NCBI RefSeq assembly: GCF_016741855.1
Contig: NZ_JAERRH010000001.1
Coordinates: 372,001-436,000 of the forward strand
Origin: Streptomyces musisoli
GTDB taxonomy: Bacteria; Actinomycetota; Actinomycetes; Streptomycetales; Streptomycetaceae
Reading direction: 5' to 3'
Length of the DNA stretch: 64,000 nucleotides
In this document: positions 62,484 through 64,000 of the stretch, piece by piece
How the letters are laid out: every line of letters starts with the position of its first letter
Position numbering within the stretch: position 1 is the first letter of the stretch
The notes under the pieces: model-generated
What the model saw: only the letters and a program-made list of their open reading frames with translations
Told to the model about the DNA's origin: nothing
The model's database searches: none
Translations under genes and position numbers: made by a program

Positions 62484-64000
62484 TCAGGACAGCGGCGGGT
62501 AGGCGTTCTGCATCAGCTGCTGGAACTGGGCGGAGAACCAGTGCCCGGCCAGCGGCGAGTTCGGCAGGGCGCCCGTGGGATTGTTGCCGTTGCGGGCGTT
62601 GCCGCCGTAGGTGGGGTCGCACATCCGGTCGAAGCCCTTGCCCTCGTCGTTGTCGACGGCGGAGCTGGCCCCGTCCGACTCACCCGGGGGCTTCACCCAC
62701 ACGTAGGCGTCGATTCCGGCCGCCGGAGCGGCGGTCGGCCGTTCGCCGAGCCCGGCACCGCTCTGGTTGCACCAGTTGCCGGCATGGATGCGCCGGTCGA
62801 CGCGGCCGCCGTTGACGTAGGCGTCGACGGAGGTCAGCGGGCCGGCACCGGTGGGCCGGGCGGAGCCGCCCCAGCCGTTGCGCGAAGTGTCGACCAGCAT
62901 GCCGAGGGTGGAGTCGAACCCGGCCGCGACGAGCTTGTCCCGCAGCGCCTGGGCGAAGGACTGCTCGTCCACGTACTGGTTCCAGTCGACCCACTTCGAC
63001 TGGCGCACGGTCTGCCCGTTCACACTGTCGGTGACCTCGAAGTACGGCTCCCTGGTGGGGCTGTAGTTGGCGGTGTTGACGATGAAGCCGGTCACGTCGT
63101 TCACACTCGCGCCATTGGTGGTGGCGACCTTGTAGAACTCCTGGACCGAGGGACCGAGGTTGGAGTCCCAGCCGTGATGGCCTGCGTCGATGTAGTTGTA
63201 CACGTTCGGAATGGCGCCGAGCTTGTCCAGGGCGTAGCCGACGCCCTTCTCGTAGTTGCCGTTGGACTTCATGGTCACGCAGGCGTCGGTGGTGGTGTTG
63301 GTGCCGCCGGCGTTGGTGACCAGGTTGGGCAGCGAGTCCGGCTCGATGACGGTGGCGATCCGCAGGCCCGCGTACTTGGCGTCGGACAGGACGGACGCGA
63401 TCGGATCGATGTACCGGGTCTTGTACTCGTCGATGTCGTCCGGTCCCAGCTCGCCGTTGGAGGCGAGAGCGGCGCAGTCACGGCCGGGCAGGTCGTAGAC
63501 GACCAGCTGGACGACGAGTTCGCCGGAGCCCTTCTGCTTCAGCGCCTCGTCCAGGTGGTCGCGCAGGCTCATGCCGCCGTCGACGCCCTCGATGGCGGCC
63601 ATCCGGTCGAGCCAGACCGCGGTGGGCTGGCCGGCGATGCGGCTGCCCCCCGGTTCGGCGGCGGCCTTGGCCGACCACTCCGGGTTCACGTAGACCTTGG
63701 CCCCGCTGTAGGGGTTGTCGGCACGGCCGCCGGTGCCTCCGCCGCCCGTCCCGCCACCGGTGCCCCCACCGGTGCCCCCACCGGTGCCCCCACCGGTGCC
63801 GCCGCCGGTGCCCCCACCGGTGCCCCCACCGGTGCCGCCGCCGGTGCCGCCGCCGGTGCCGCCGCCGGTGCCGCCGTCCACGTTGCAGGCCACACCGTCG
63901 AGCGTGAAGGTGGCGGGAACGGCGTTGGTGCCGCTGTAGGACCCGTTGAAGCCGAAGGCGACCGTGCCGCCGGTCGCGAGCGAGCCGTTGTAGCTCTCGT
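62484..64000 (-). CDS. GH6 cellobiohydrolase with N-terminal CBM2 (5' end beyond window)
   Basis: At least 505 residues; the N-terminus is cut by the right edge. Order: end of a CBM2 (GTVAFGFNGSYSGTNAVPATFTLDGVACN), a linker of repeated GGTGGGT units about 50 residues long, then a GH6 domain with VQLVVYDLPGRDCAALAS (acid region), ATVIEPDSLPNLVTN, VYNYIDAGHHGWD, DTSRNGWG, HAGNWCNQSGAGLG and WVKPPGESDG. The extended loops and length fit an exo-acting cellobiohydrolase rather than an endoglucanase. It would attack cellulose from the non-reducing end. A signal peptide is expected outside the window. Confidence 0.92.
   Translation of the reverse strand, partial: ESYNGSLATGGTVAFGFNGSYSGTNAVPATFTLDGVACNVDGGTGGGTGGGTGGGTGGGTGGGTGGGTGGGTGGGTGGGTGGGTGGGGTGGRADNPYSGAKVYVNPEWSAKAAAEPGGSRIAGQPTAVWLDRMAAIEGVDGGMSLRDHLDEALKQKGSGELVVQLVVYDLPGRDCAALASNGELGPDDIDEYKTRYIDPIASVLSDAKYAGLRIATVIEPDSLPNLVTNAGGTNTTTDACVTMKSNGNYEKGVGYALDKLGAIPNVYNYIDAGHHGWDSNLGPSVQEFYKVATTNGASVNDVTGFIVNTANYSPTREPYFEVTDSVNGQTVRQSKWVDWNQYVDEQSFAQALRDKLVAAGFDSTLGMLVDTSRNGWGGSARPTGAGPLTSVDAYVNGGRVDRRIHAGNWCNQSGAGLGERPTAAPAAGIDAYVWVKPPGESDGASSAVDNDEGKGFDRMCDPTYGGNARNGNNPTGALPNSPLAGHWFSAQFQQLMQNAYPPLS
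63737..63880 (-). repeat. Gly/Thr linker repeat of the GH6 gene
   Basis: About 24 bp units mixing CCGGTGCCGCCG and CCGGTGCCCCCA, giving a (GGTGGGT)n linker between CBM2 and the catalytic domain. Variation in synonymous positions shows independent 12-bp sub-units. Confidence 0.85.

Overview
The window reads as chromosomal DNA of a Streptomyces (or very close relative). GC is very high, third codon positions are GC, and GTG/TTG starts and 4-bp stop/start overlaps are common. Supporting gene content includes an F420-binding PPOX protein, a secreted GH6+CBM2 cellulase, a GH75 chitosanase, a GH16 glucanase with discoidin domains, an L,D-transpeptidase and many TetR/MarR/Lrp/LysR switches beside exporters. 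There is no phage, integrase or intact transposon; only a short IS5-type transposase tail (about 62264-62365) remains.

Layout. 1-9.7 kb: a GT4 glycosyltransferase, two TetR loci with paired palindromic operators, an EmrB-type exporter, a class C beta-lactamase-like hydrolase, two saccharopine dehydrogenase homologues (LYS9-like and LYS1-like) and a decayed FAD oxidoreductase. 9.7-17.4 kb: a tightly coupled cluster with a GTP cyclohydrolase II paralogue carrying Met where the riboflavin enzyme has Tyr, a divergent creatininase-family protein resembling the archaeal FAPy deformylase ArfB, a PTPS-fold protein without catalytic residues, a zinc-type dehydrogenase, a GT4, a methyltransferase, a lysyl-PG-synthase-like membrane protein and a CDP-alcohol phosphotransferase. 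It looks like a pathway starting from GTP and ending at a membrane lipid or glycoconjugate; the product is unknown to me. 17.7-22.2 kb: a 42-aa membrane peptide and two tandem paralogues fusing a PD-(D/E)XK-like domain to a Schlafen-group-3/DUF2075 helicase, each preceded by the same hairpin leader that can hide its Shine-Dalgarno sequence.

22.4-31 kb: L,D-transpeptidase, then a beta-glucan module (secreted GH16, ABC importer SBP-permease-permease, intracellular GH1). 31-44.1 kb: an EF-G paralogue, then an orphan biosynthetic cluster on the minus strand (SagB-type oxidoreductase, AMP ligase, ACP, DapB-like reductase, class II aldolase, acyl-CoA dehydrogenase, degenerate condensation domain, NodB deacetylase fusion, MFS exporter). 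44.7-54.8 kb: tRNA-Leu(GAG), a FabH paralogue, fdhD next to a formate dehydrogenase remnant, a MarR switch divergent from an MDR reductase, secreted sialidase, SBF symporter, LysR and Lrp regulators. 54.9-64 kb: second EmrB-type exporter, long-chain acyl-CoA ligase, aldo/keto reductase, GH75 chitosanase behind a CsnR-type palindrome, a lipoprotein, and a GH6 cellobiohydrolase running off the right edge.

A feature running through the window is that short tandem repeats (8-37 bp units) recur at gene ends, several including the stop codon itself (glycosyltransferase, GH1, FabH, EmrB exporter). This suggests repeated slippage or duplication at 3' ends in this lineage. All assignments are by reading the sequence and by recalled family motifs; no database search was possible.
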